Shown here one piece after another: positions 45,235 through 55,523 of a stretch of DNA of 64,000 bases. The stretch spans positions 1 to 64,000 of the forward strand of contig WGNJ01000006.1 in the NCBI GenBank assembly GCA_016124635.1, read 5' to 3'. Source of the DNA: Alphaproteobacteria bacterium (GTDB lineage Bacteria > Pseudomonadota > Alphaproteobacteria > Micropepsales > Micropepsaceae). The notes under the pieces were generated by a model, which was not told where the DNA came from, made no database searches, and saw nothing but the letters and a program-made list of their open reading frames with translations. Both the position numbers and the translations under genes were made by a program. Every line of letters starts with the position of its first letter. Positions within the stretch are counted from its first letter, which is position 1.

Positions 45235-45345
45235 GCGCGCGGTGAGCCACCCCTTCCGTCTCGCCATAGTCGCACAGTGGTTCACTTCAGCGCCTTGCCG
45301 GCTCGACACCTCCGCCCGCACGCTTTGCGTGCAGGGGAGGAAAGA
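45235..45345. repeat. REP-like palindromic intergenic element
   Basis: Between era and recO. The core is a long imperfect hairpin at 45309-45340: perfect GCACGC-TTT-GCGTGC stem extended by CC/GG and CCTCC/GGAGG with one mismatch and one bulge, then GGAAAGA. The preceding stretch CACCCCTTCCGTCTCGCC and the hairpin resemble dispersed intergenic palindromes seen in alphaproteobacterial genomes. Only one copy is in this window, so its repeat status rests on resemblance. Confidence 0.45.
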
Positions 45346-45388
45346 ATGTGGCGGCGTCATGCGATGCGATTGAGCTAGGGTGCTGGTC

Positions 45389-46129
45389 ATGGATTGGAGC
45401 GACGACGCGATCGTTCTAGGGCTTAGGCATTACGGGGAGCATTCGGCAATCCTCGACGCCTTGACGCGCGAGCACGGGCGCCATCTCGGCCTCATTCGTG
45501 GCGCCACGTCGAAGCGTCTCAAGGGCGCGCTCGAGCCCGGCAATCTGCTGACGGCGCAGTGGCGTGGGCGGTTGGACGAGCATCTCGGCACCTATTCCGT
45601 CGAGCTCGCGCGATCGCGAGCCGCGCAATTTTTCGCCGACGGTTTGAAGCTGAATGTACTCGCGTCGGCATGCGCCATTACGGCGGCGACGTTGCCGGAG
45701 CGCGAGGTTCACACTCGCGCGTTCGAGGCGCTCAGTCACCTTCTCGCGACATTGTCGGACGAGCCGGCGCACGCAGGCGTCGCCGACTATGTGCGCTTCG
45801 AAGCCGTGCTGCTCGAGGACTTGGGCTTCGGGCTCGACCTCGAAAGCTGTGCCGCAACCGGTGCGCGAGACGACCTCACTCATGTATCGCCGAAAAGCGG
45901 CCGTGCGGTCAGCGCGGGCGCGGCGATGCCTTATCGGGACAAATTATTCGCCTTGCCCGCGTTTCTGCTCGACCACACTGCAAGCCCAAGCCTCAAGGAT
46001 TTGGCCGACGGTTTGACGCTGACCGGATTTTTCCTCAGCCGGAGCGTGCTCGAACCCGGCGGGATTGCCGTGCCGGCTGCTAGAACCAGATTGGTTGAGC
46101 GGCTTGCGGCGGAACGGCCCGCCAGCTAA
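45389..46129 (+). CDS. recO: DNA repair protein RecO
   Basis: 246-residue RecO, which loads RecA on SSB-coated gaps with RecR. OB-fold N-terminus (DAIVLGLRHYGEHSAILDAL, then EPGNLLTAQWRGRL) and the helical C-terminal part with FEAVLLEDLGFGLDL. The zinc cysteines seen in some RecO proteins are mostly absent here. ATG at 45389 chosen over GTG 45380. Followed by parC after 31 bp. Confidence 0.94.
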   Translation: MDWSDDAIVLGLRHYGEHSAILDALTREHGRHLGLIRGATSKRLKGALEPGNLLTAQWRGRLDEHLGTYSVELARSRAAQFFADGLKLNVLASACAITAATLPEREVHTRAFEALSHLLATLSDEPAHAGVADYVRFEAVLLEDLGFGLDLESCAATGARDDLTHVSPKSGRAVSAGAAMPYRDKLFALPAFLLDHTASPSLKDLADGLTLTGFFLSRSVLEPGGIAVPAARTRLVERLAAERPAS

Positions 46130-46160
46130 CCCAAGCCATTGTTGTTGAAAGGGATTCGCG

Positions 46161-48377
<2,217 letters not shown>

Positions 48378-48390
48378 GGTTCTTCGTTCC

Positions 48391-48407
48391 TCGTTCGTCG
48401 CGAACGA
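48391..48407 (+). terminator. Short hairpin after parC
   Basis: TCGTTCG (48391-48397) and CGAACGA (48401-48407) form a 7 bp stem with a 3 nt loop, 14 bp after the parC stop. Only a weak T stretch follows about 17 nt later, so it may be a poor terminator. Confidence 0.35.
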
Positions 48408-48484
48408 CCGGGTTGGGACACATTTTCTGACGACGGTTATGAATTGGCGACGAGGCAGTCGCTGGCCTTGAAGGGACAATGCGG

Positions 48485-48850
48485 ATGGAACGCCCTTACA
48501 CCCTCTCATGCCATTGCCGCGCGGTCCGTTTTCAGGTCGACGCCGATCTCACCGGTCTTGTGGAATGCAATTGCTCGACTTGCGGTCGTCACGGTTTTCT
48601 GCACTGGAAGGTCCCTGCGGCCGCGATACGGTTGCTGACCCAAAAGTGCGTCGTCTCGACATACAAGTGGCGTGATGCCGACGGTGGGCATGAGTTTTGT
48701 CCGGCGTGCGGCGTTGCGCTCTTTCGCGCCGGCTATCCTGGCGGGGTGATCTCCGTCAATGCACGCTGCATCGAAGGTTTGGACGTCTTTACGCTTCCAA
48801 TCGTTCGGTATGATGGGCGCACCAAAATGCCGCCCGGCCCATATGACTAA
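48485..48850 (+). CDS. GFA/CENP-V family zinc protein
   Basis: 121-residue protein of the Gfa-like (glutathione-dependent formaldehyde-activating) fold. Zinc cysteines in SCHCRAV, ECNCSTCGRHG and FCPACGVALF match the family. Many members are not formaldehyde enzymes, so the specific activity is open. ATG 48485 has AAGGGA 8 nt upstream, better than the in-frame ATG at 48479. Confidence 0.88.
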   Translation: MERPYTLSCHCRAVRFQVDADLTGLVECNCSTCGRHGFLHWKVPAAAIRLLTQKCVVSTYKWRDADGGHEFCPACGVALFRAGYPGGVISVNARCIEGLDVFTLPIVRYDGRTKMPPGPYD

Positions 48851-48900
48851 TATTTCGCTCGAGTTGACCGGTTGACGCCATGGGCGAGCAGCGAGTGTCC

Positions 48901-49491
48901 TCATTTGAGGGCGACTTCGGCAATCGTTCTTTGGGCTTCCCTCCTTCGCCACTCGTCGCGCGTTAGCCTGTAGTGGCGCAATTCCACGAAGGCCTCGCGG
49001 TTCGCCGCAGGCTTGTAGCTGCTGTGCTCGTGAACCCAGCCGTTCCGGTCCATGACCTTTAGAATCTGTTGGTTGGTTCCAAGAACGGAGCACCGGGCGG
49101 ACGCTAGATCCATTTCTTCAAAGAAGTAGCGATACATGACGTCCCGCGTTTCGCTCCGCGCACCTTTGTTTCTTGCACCCGTTTCACCAACGAGGATGTT
49201 GACTAGAAATTCGTCTTGCTCGGCGTCAATCATCACCGCACGAATTCCGATCAGCAAGCCGCTACATTTATCGAAAATGCCGAGGAGATGCGCTGTCACG
49301 CGATCGAAGCTCCGAACAAAATCGGCAAGTTCCTCGAAGGTAAGTTTCGCAGGTCTTGCATTCAGGTTGTTTGCCGTGACCGGGTCAGCAAGCCAGCTTT
49401 GCCAACCTTCGGTGATGTCCGCCGTTTCGAGGCTGCGCACAATGTAATTTGGCGTTTCGAGCTGGATTGCTCTTGGTGCGAATTGCTTCAT
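48901..49491 (-). CDS. GNAT-family N-acetyltransferase
   Basis: 196-residue acetyltransferase-like protein. YIVRSLETADITEGWQSWL at the start and the middle segment LLIGIRAVMIDAEQDEFLVNI followed by RNKGARSETRDVMYRYFFEEM resemble the RimJ/RimL group that acetylates protein N-termini or small molecules; RNKGAR takes the place of the usual acetyl-CoA loop. Lower GC and more atypical codons than its neighbours suggest recent transfer. Substrate unknown. Confidence 0.72.
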   Translation of the reverse strand: MKQFAPRAIQLETPNYIVRSLETADITEGWQSWLADPVTANNLNARPAKLTFEELADFVRSFDRVTAHLLGIFDKCSGLLIGIRAVMIDAEQDEFLVNILVGETGARNKGARSETRDVMYRYFFEEMDLASARCSVLGTNQQILKVMDRNGWVHEHSSYKPAANREAFVELRHYRLTRDEWRRREAQRTIAEVALK

Positions 49492-49596
49492 GTCTTCGCG
49501 CCTCAGTCACTTCAGTTGCCGCGTTTCCTACTTCGGGAGATTCTCGGTGATTCTGCAATGCATTGAAACCAATGACATCTCCGGCGGCATCAGAAT

Positions 49597-49878
49597 TCAA
49601 TACGGTGAGCGGCGCAGGCGTTTGGCGCGGTGCTCGCGGTTTGGAATATCTGCCTTGCGGATGTCGACTTCGCGAAGGACCTTCTTACGGGCCTCGTCAC
49701 CCATCGTGGCCCAGGTGGCGATCTCGTTCATGGTGCGGCCGCAGCCGATGCACCAGCCGGTGTCGTCGTCGATCGAACACACGTCTACGCAGGGCGAGTT
49801 GAAGGGGCGGGCGCCTGACATGGCGCGAAGGTAGTGCTCGACGGACTCGCGGTCCAGGCGCGCCGGCCTGGTTGACAC
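49597..49878 (-). CDS. DUF1289 small cysteine-rich protein
   Basis: 93-residue protein with the DUF1289 motif SPCVDVCSIDDDTGWCIGCG followed by RTMNEIATWATM. The four cysteines probably bind a metal or Fe-S centre. Function unknown; members are widespread in proteobacteria. GTG at 49878 used; an ATG at 49821 would give the shorter, more usual length of ~74 residues. No strong ribosome site supports either. Confidence 0.83.
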   Translation of the reverse strand: MSTRPARLDRESVEHYLRAMSGARPFNSPCVDVCSIDDDTGWCIGCGRTMNEIATWATMGDEARKKVLREVDIRKADIPNREHRAKRLRRSPY

Positions 49879-50240
49879 GGTATTGCTAAAAACGCAATAT
49901 GCATTTGATCAGTCTTCTGACGATGCGAAGTGAAATCTGGAGTGACCATTGTTCGACCTTCATCCGTCACGCGTGTGAGCTTTCGTGACGGATTTTTCCG
50001 CGGAAATGAGCCATTGTGCGAATGTGCGAACTTGAGTGACACCACTGCAAAGCACGGCCGCGGCTGGTGGTTCGCCGCGAACGGCATGATGGGCCGTCGC
50101 GGCGGCGCGACCGTAGCGTCATGCGGCGCCCCTTGCCGCACAAGCGAAGGCGGTAATTGCAAGCGGACGCGCCCTCGGTATCATCCGCCCCATCGACAAA
50201 TTGCCGGCGGCCACCAGCCGCCTCGCAGGAGCTTGAAGCA
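49879..50240. other. Intergenic region before the acyl-CoA dehydrogenase pair
   Basis: 362 bp with no credible gene. It holds the 10 bp inverted repeat at 49962-49993 and, near the end, the ribosome site of the first acyl-CoA dehydrogenase gene. Confidence 0.5.
49962..49997 (+). terminator. Perfect 10 bp inverted repeat followed by T5
   Basis: ATCCGTCACG (49962-49971) and CGTGACGGAT (49984-49993) are perfect arms with a 12 nt loop, followed by TTTTT to 49997. The form is that of an intrinsic terminator on the plus strand, but no plus-strand gene ends just upstream (the nearest ends 1.1 kb away). It may instead end a small unannotated RNA or act as an operator of the downstream genes. Confidence 0.5.
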
Positions 50241-51434
50241 ATGAATCTCGACTTTACCCCCGCCGAAGAGACGTTCCGCGACGAAGTCCGCCAATTCATC
50301 GCGGAGAACTACCCCGCCGAGATCAGAGGAAAATCGCGCGGCGAGTTCACGAGCAAGGACGACTTCCTGGCCTGGCACAAGGCGCTCTACAAGAAGGGCT
50401 GGATCGCACCGTCGTGGCCGAAGGAGTATGGCGGCACAGGCTGGACGTCGACCCAGAAGTACATCTTCTCCGAGGAATGCGCGCGGGCGGATACGCCGCT
50501 GGTGCTGCCGTTCGGCGTGGCGATGGTCGGGCCGGTGATCTACACCTTCGCCAACGAAGAGCAGAAGAAGGAGCACCTGCCCAAGATCCTTTCCGGCGAG
50601 GTGTGGTGGTGCCAAGGCTACTCCGAGCCTGGCTCGGGCTCGGACCTCGCGTCGCTCAAGACGCGGGCGGTGCGCGAGGGCGATTACTACATCGTCAACG
50701 GTCAAAAGACCTGGACGACGCTGGCGCAATACGCCGATTGGATCTTCTGCCTCGTGCGTACCGATCCGAACGCCAAGCAACAGCAAGGCATCTCATTCCT
50801 GCTCATCGACATGAAGACGCCTGGCGTGACGGTGAAGCCGATCATCACGATGGACGGCGCGCACGAAGTGAACGAGGTCTTCCTCGACAACGTCAAAGTG
50901 CCGGTGAAGAACTTGATCGGCAAAGAGAACGAGGGTTGGACCTACGCCAAGTTCCTGCTGGGACACGAGCGGGCCGGCATCGCGGGCGTCGCGCGCTCGA
51001 AGCGCGGCGTCGAGAAGCTGAAGAAGATCGCCGAGACCGAGCAAGACGGCGGCAAGCCACTGCTCGACGATCCGGAGTTCTCGCGGCATGTGGCGGAGCT
51101 CGAGGTCGATCTTCTGGCGCTCGAATTCACCGAGCTTCGGACGCTTGCCGGCGAGAGCAAGGGACGGGGGCCCGGACCCGAGGCCTCGATCCTCAAGATC
51201 AAAGGCACCGACATTCAGCAGCGACTGACCGAGCTGACGCTGGAGGCCGTGGCTTATTACGGCAATCCCTATAAGCCGTTCGCGCACGACCACATGACGA
51301 ACGAGTATGTGCCGGGGCCGGAGTATGCGGCCGGCGCGGCGCAGAACTACTTCCTGACGCGGCGCACGACGATCTACGGCGGCTCGAGCGAGATCCAGCG
51401 CAACATCATTGCGAAGATGGTCTTGGGCCTCTAA
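50241..51434 (+). CDS. Acyl-CoA dehydrogenase, large-subunit type (PimC-like)
   Basis: 397-residue flavin acyl-CoA dehydrogenase that makes the 2,3-double bond. FAD/substrate loops WWCQGYSEPGSGSDLAS and FLLGHERAGIAG are conserved. The MCAD-type glutamate is absent (IYGGSSEIQR has Gly there), but Glu243 in GHERAG sits at the isovaleryl-CoA dehydrogenase position. Sequence and pairing with the next gene resemble the pimeloyl-CoA dehydrogenase PimC-PimD pair, so a heteromeric enzyme acting on dicarboxyl or cyclic acyl-CoA is likely. AGGAG 9 nt before ATG 50241. Confidence 0.92.
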   Translation: MNLDFTPAEETFRDEVRQFIAENYPAEIRGKSRGEFTSKDDFLAWHKALYKKGWIAPSWPKEYGGTGWTSTQKYIFSEECARADTPLVLPFGVAMVGPVIYTFANEEQKKEHLPKILSGEVWWCQGYSEPGSGSDLASLKTRAVREGDYYIVNGQKTWTTLAQYADWIFCLVRTDPNAKQQQGISFLLIDMKTPGVTVKPIITMDGAHEVNEVFLDNVKVPVKNLIGKENEGWTYAKFLLGHERAGIAGVARSKRGVEKLKKIAETEQDGGKPLLDDPEFSRHVAELEVDLLALEFTELRTLAGESKGRGPGPEASILKIKGTDIQQRLTELTLEAVAYYGNPYKPFAHDHMTNEYVPGPEYAAGAAQNYFLTRRTTIYGGSSEIQRNIIAKMVLGL

Positions 51435-51479
51435 GACGTACGCACCGATATCAACACCAAAAGCTAGCCGGGAACGTCC

Positions 51480-52610
51480 ATGGATTTTGCCTTTTCCGAA
51501 GAGCAAACGCTGCTGCGCAACAGCGTGCAGAAGTTCGTGCAAAACAACTATCCGTTCGATACCCGCCGCCAGATCGTGAAGAGCGAAGCCGGCTGGAAGC
51601 GTGAGAACTGGAAGCAGTTCGCGGAGCTCGGGCTGCTTGGCGCGCCGTTCACGGAAGAGCAGGGTGGGCTCGGCGGCGGACCGATCGAGACCATGATCAT
51701 CATGGAGGAGTTCGGCCGCGGGCTCGTGGTCGAGCCCTATCTCGGGACGGTCGTGCTGGCCGGCGGCTTTCTCCGCCACGGCGGTTCGAAGGCCCAGCAA
51801 GAGCAGCTGATCCCGGAGATCATCGAGGGCAAACGCGTGTTCGCCTTCGCCTTTGCCGAGCCGCAAGGGCGCTACAATCTTGCCGACTTGCAGGTCACCG
51901 CGAAGAAGGCGGGCTCGGGTTACACGCTCAACGGTCACAAGGCCGTCGTCGTCGGCGCGCCGTGGGCCGATACGCTCATCGTCACAGCGCGCACGTCCGG
52001 CGGGCAACGCGACGCGAAGGGTGTCTCGGTCTTTGTCGTGGACAAGAAGGCGAAAGGTGTCGCGACGCGCGACTATCCGACGGTCGATGGCTTGCGCGCG
52101 TCGGAGGTGACGTTCGAGAACGTCAGTGTCGGCGCCGACGCGATGGTCGGCCAGGTCGACGACGGTTTGAAGCTGGTCGAGCAGGTGACCGACGAAGGCA
52201 TTGCCGCGCTATCGGCCGAAGCAATCGGCGCGATGAAGGTGCTGAACGACACGACGGTCGAGTACTGCAAGACGCGCAAGCAATTCGGCGTGCCGATCGG
52301 CAAGTTCCAAGTGCTTCAGCACCGCATGGTCGACATGTTCATGAACTATGAACAGTCGGTGTCGATCACTTACATGGTGACGCTGAAGCTGGGCGAGAGC
52401 GAGACCGAGCGCAAGAAGGCGGCCTCGGCCGCGAAGGTGCAGATCGGCAAGGCGGGACGCTTCATCGGCCAGAACGCCGTGCAGTTGCACGGCGGCATGG
52501 GCATGACGGACGAGCTCAATGTCGGCCACTACTTCAAGCGGCTGACGATGATCGACACGATGTTCGGCAACGTCGATCACCACCTGAAGCGCTACGCCTC
52601 GTTCGACTAA
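51480..52610 (+). CDS. Acyl-CoA dehydrogenase, small-subunit type (PimD-like)
   Basis: 376-residue partner of the preceding gene, 45 bp downstream. MDFAFSEEQTLLRNSVQ and FAFAEPQGRYNLADL belong to the fold, and AVQLHGGMGMTDELNVGHYF is the C-terminal flavin site. The second catalytic position is less conserved than in the large subunit, as is usual for paired acyl-CoA dehydrogenases where one chain is regulatory or structural. Converges with a histidine kinase gene, 20 bp away. Confidence 0.9.
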   Translation: MDFAFSEEQTLLRNSVQKFVQNNYPFDTRRQIVKSEAGWKRENWKQFAELGLLGAPFTEEQGGLGGGPIETMIIMEEFGRGLVVEPYLGTVVLAGGFLRHGGSKAQQEQLIPEIIEGKRVFAFAFAEPQGRYNLADLQVTAKKAGSGYTLNGHKAVVVGAPWADTLIVTARTSGGQRDAKGVSVFVVDKKAKGVATRDYPTVDGLRASEVTFENVSVGADAMVGQVDDGLKLVEQVTDEGIAALSAEAIGAMKVLNDTTVEYCKTRKQFGVPIGKFQVLQHRMVDMFMNYEQSVSITYMVTLKLGESETERKKAASAAKVQIGKAGRFIGQNAVQLHGGMGMTDELNVGHYFKRLTMIDTMFGNVDHHLKRYASFD

Positions 52611-52630
52611 GCGCCGCGAGGCTCGGCCGT

Positions 52631-54091
52631 TCAGATCACGGCAGTGAGGCGGATTGGGACTGGCTGCGGGGCGGTAAGGCGCTCGCGCGGGAAGCTCGCG
52701 GTGACGGTGGTACCCTTGCCGACTTCGCTCGTCAGGCCGACCTTGCCGCCGTGGGCCTCGACGAGGCCGCGCACGATCGGGAGGCCGAGGCCAGTGCCCT
52801 TCTCCTTGACGGAAAGATCGTGCTGGCCCTGGCCGAAGGCTTCGAAGACATGCGGGACGTCTTCGGGAGCGATGCCGACGCCGCTGTCGGTGACGCCGAC
52901 ATCGAGGCCGCCTTGCTCGTTGCGGCGGGCGAAGATCGTGACGGTGCCGTTCTCGGGCGTGAACTTTATCGCGTTCGAGATGAGGTTGAGCAGTACCTGG
53001 CGCACGGCGCGCTCGTCGGCGATCAACAGCGGTAGGTCGTTCTCGACGTCGCGCTGGAGGTCGACCTTGCCCTCAGCGGCGCGGACGGCGAAGAGATTGA
53101 TCGCGCCGGCGATCTCGTCCTTGAGGTCGATCTCGGTTGCCTTGATGACGAAGCGGCCGGCTTCGATGCGGCTCAAATCGAGCACGTCGTTGATGAGGCC
53201 GAGCAAGTGCTCGCCGCTCGAATGAATGTGGGCCGCGTACTCAGAATATTGTGGGCTGCCGACAGGGCCGAAGACTTCGCCCTTCATGATCTCCGAGAAG
53301 CCTAGGATGGCGTTGAGCGGCGTGCGCAGCTCATGGCTCATGTTGGCCAGGAATTCGGATTTGGCGTGGCTCGCGGCTTCGGCGCGATAGCGCGCTTTGT
53401 CGGATTCGATCTTCGCGGCGGTGAGTTGTTCGATGAGATCGTTCTTGTCCTCGCGCAGCAGCAACATGTCGCGTGTCGTGGCGTAAACTTGCTGCGCCAT
53501 GTACGCCATGAAAAAGCTGAAGCCGGCGGCGAGAAAGGCGATGCCATAGTAGAAGCCGCCGCCTTGAAGCAGCGGCGGCAGGATAATGGCAATGGCGTTG
53601 GTAATGAGCGCGGAGATACTGCACGGCTTGCACGGGGACGTGATGGCGGCGGCGCCCGCCATGTTGCAGGCGTAGACCATCAGCAGGAACATGCGGCCGA
53701 GGTCACTGCACTCCGACCAGAAGATCAGCGGCGGCAGCACCCAGACGACGTTGAAGACGGCGGCTTGAGCGCTCAGGATCCAGGTCCAGCGGTCGGCATA
53801 TCGGAGCTGCGCGCGGCCGCGGCGCAAGAAGATATGGTGGCCCGCGGCGTAGAAGGCGGTGACGGCGAGCACCGCGCCGAACCACATCTCGAGTTCGACG
53901 AGCGGCACCCACTCCGCGAGGACGAAGCAAATCGCCAACGCCAACATCGGCAGGCCGAACATACCGGGGCGGATGTTCTTGACCACCAATTGGAGCTGGT
54001 CGAGTTTGAGCTTGGCAACGCGCTCGGCCGTCATCGCGCGCTTCGCTGCGTTCGTCTGAGACGAATACGAGTTGTTGGCTGCGGACGTCAT
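52631..54091 (-). CDS. Membrane sensor histidine kinase, PleC/DivJ-like
   Basis: 486-residue kinase. Five to six membrane helices between residues ~46 and ~200, a short coiled-coil (about 205-240), then HisKA with His253 in [19 protein letters not shown], the form shared with PleC/DivJ and related cell-cycle kinases, and HATPase_c ([28 protein letters not shown]). No receiver domain or response regulator gene is adjacent. Start ATG 54091; in-frame upstream codons overlap the divergent hydratase leader and look non-coding. The N-terminal membrane domain is not one I recognise. Confidence 0.93.
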   Translation of the reverse strand: MTSAANNSYSSQTNAAKRAMTAERVAKLKLDQLQLVVKNIRPGMFGLPMLALAICFVLAEWVPLVELEMWFGAVLAVTAFYAAGHHIFLRRGRAQLRYADRWTWILSAQAAVFNVVWVLPPLIFWSECSDLGRMFLLMVYACNMAGAAAITSPCKPCSISALITNAIAIILPPLLQGGGFYYGIAFLAAGFSFFMAYMAQQVYATTRDMLLLREDKNDLIEQLTAAKIESDKARYRAEAASHAKSEFLANMSHELRTPLNAILGFSEIMKGEVFGPVGSPQYSEYAAHIHSSGEHLLGLINDVLDLSRIEAGRFVIKATEIDLKDEIAGAINLFAVRAAEGKVDLQRDVENDLPLLIADERAVRQVLLNLISNAIKFTPENGTVTIFARRNEQGGLDVGVTDSGVGIAPEDVPHVFEAFGQGQHDLSVKEKGTGLGLPIVRGLVEAHGGKVGLTSEVGKGTTVTASFPRERLTAPQPVPIRLTAVI

Positions 54092-54274
54092 GGACGCTCG
54101 ACGCGCTCTCGCTCTGCTTGAAACCCCGGGAGGCAAAGCGTGCCAGAAAGCCGTTAAGGAAATGGCGAACCAGCGGGTGGCGAGGCCGCCGCGAATTCCC
54201 GGGTTTCTCTTGGCGTCAAAGGCTTGGTTCGTTACCGTGATCTTAACAAGCACTCGAAGAAGGGCCCTGAACGC

Positions 54275-55075
54275 ATGAGCGAAGCATTGTTGGTCGATAT
54301 CGAAGGACCGGTCGCGACACTGACGATCAATCGGCCGGACGCACGCAATCCCTTGGGGCACGAAGGCGACGGCGACCTCTTTGAGGGCGTTTGCGCACGG
54401 CTCAACGCCGACCGGAGCGTTCGCGCGGTCATCCTGACGGGCGCTGGGAAGGCGTTCTCCGCGGGCGGCGACGTCAAGGCGATGCGCGAGCGCGGCGGCT
54501 CGTTCGCGGGCCCCGCCGTTGCGATCCGCGAGCGCTATCGCACGGGTATTCACCGCATGGTGCGCGCGCTTTGGGGGATCGAAGTGCCGATGATCGCGGC
54601 CGTCAACGGGCCGGCGATCGGTCTCGGGAACGATGTCGCTTGCTTGGCGGATACCAGGATTGCGTCGGATAAAGCGATCTTCGGGGCGACGTTCTTGAAG
54701 ATCGGTCTGATCCCGGGAGACGGCGGCGCGTGGCTGCTGCCCAAAGTGATCGGGATGGCGCGGGCGTCGGAGCTCCTCTACACCGGCGAAACGATTGACG
54801 CCCAGACGGCCCTGTCATGGGGGCTCGTGTCGAAAGTTGTGCCGGGTGATCAACTGATGAACGAGGCGCAGGCTCTGGCGCAGAAGATCGTGCGTCAGCC
54901 GCCGGATGTTCTCCGTATGACGAAGCGTCTGCTGCGCGAGGGGCAGAGTGCCAGCTTCGACATGATCATGGAGCTGTCGGCTGCCATGCAGTCGCTCGCG
55001 CATCACACCGAAGATCACGCGGAGGCGGTGAACGCGTTCTTCGAGAAGCGGCCCGGTCAGTACAAAGGACGCTAG
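54275..55075 (+). CDS. Enoyl-CoA hydratase/isomerase family protein
   Basis: 266-residue crotonase-fold enzyme. MIAAVNGPAIGLGNDVACLAD carries the oxyanion hole. GLIPGDGGAWLLPK resembles the PaaG/PaaB-type loop, where Asp replaces one of the two hydratase glutamates, and the other is also absent (FGATFLKIG), so isomerase or ring-opening chemistry is as likely as hydration. ATG 54275. Followed after 153 bp by the monooxygenase-acyl-CoA dehydrogenase-SDR operon. Confidence 0.9.
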   Translation: MSEALLVDIEGPVATLTINRPDARNPLGHEGDGDLFEGVCARLNADRSVRAVILTGAGKAFSAGGDVKAMRERGGSFAGPAVAIRERYRTGIHRMVRALWGIEVPMIAAVNGPAIGLGNDVACLADTRIASDKAIFGATFLKIGLIPGDGGAWLLPKVIGMARASELLYTGETIDAQTALSWGLVSKVVPGDQLMNEAQALAQKIVRQPPDVLRMTKRLLREGQSASFDMIMELSAAMQSLAHHTEDHAEAVNAFFEKRPGQYKGR

Positions 55076-55228
55076 GAGCGTTTCGACCAATTTCGTGAGC
55101 GGCCTCGGCACCAAGGACGTGGGCGAAACCCGTTTCCTAGCGTCAGCCGCGTGCGGCGAGCGCTTGTGCTTAGGCGCGGGCTTTAGTCTATTGCATCGAT
55201 CACTATTGGCTTTTGGGAGGCACTGGAC

Positions 55229-55519
55229 ATGACAATCGGAATCGTCGCGACGCTGAAGGTGAAGACGGGCAAGGAAACGGAATTCGAAACCGTATTCCGC
55301 GACCTGCAGGAAGCGGTCGCAAAGAACGAAAGCGGCTGCTTGCTCTATCAGGTGTTCAAGTCGCGCAGCCAGCCGTCGACCTACATCGTCATGGAGCAAT
55401 ACAAAAGCCAGGCTGATCTCGATGCTCATCGGACGACGCCGCATATGGCGGCGGCCGGACCGAAGCTCGGAGGCGTCTTGGACGGCCGACCGTCGATCGA
55501 ATTGCTGGATAAGGTCTGA
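55229..55519 (+). CDS. Antibiotic biosynthesis monooxygenase (ABM) domain protein
   Basis: 96-residue dimeric alpha-beta barrel (ferredoxin-like fold) of the ABM/YgiN family. TIGIVATLKVKTGKETEFET, NESGCLLYQVFKS and FIVMEQY-like YIVMEQYKSQADLDAH are typical. Members act as quinol or heme-degrading monooxygenases, or only bind small molecules. GGGAGG lies 8 nt before ATG 55229. Only 4 bp separate it from the next acyl-CoA dehydrogenase, an unusual pairing. Confidence 0.9.
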   Translation: MTIGIVATLKVKTGKETEFETVFRDLQEAVAKNESGCLLYQVFKSRSQPSTYIVMEQYKSQADLDAHRTTPHMAAAGPKLGGVLDGRPSIELLDKV

Positions 55520-55523
55520 GGCC

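Noticed and set aside
54092-54553. 154-residue N-terminal extension of the histidine kinase
   Set aside because: It would run through the divergent enoyl-CoA hydratase gene; ATG 54091 starts a normal cytoplasmic N-terminus.
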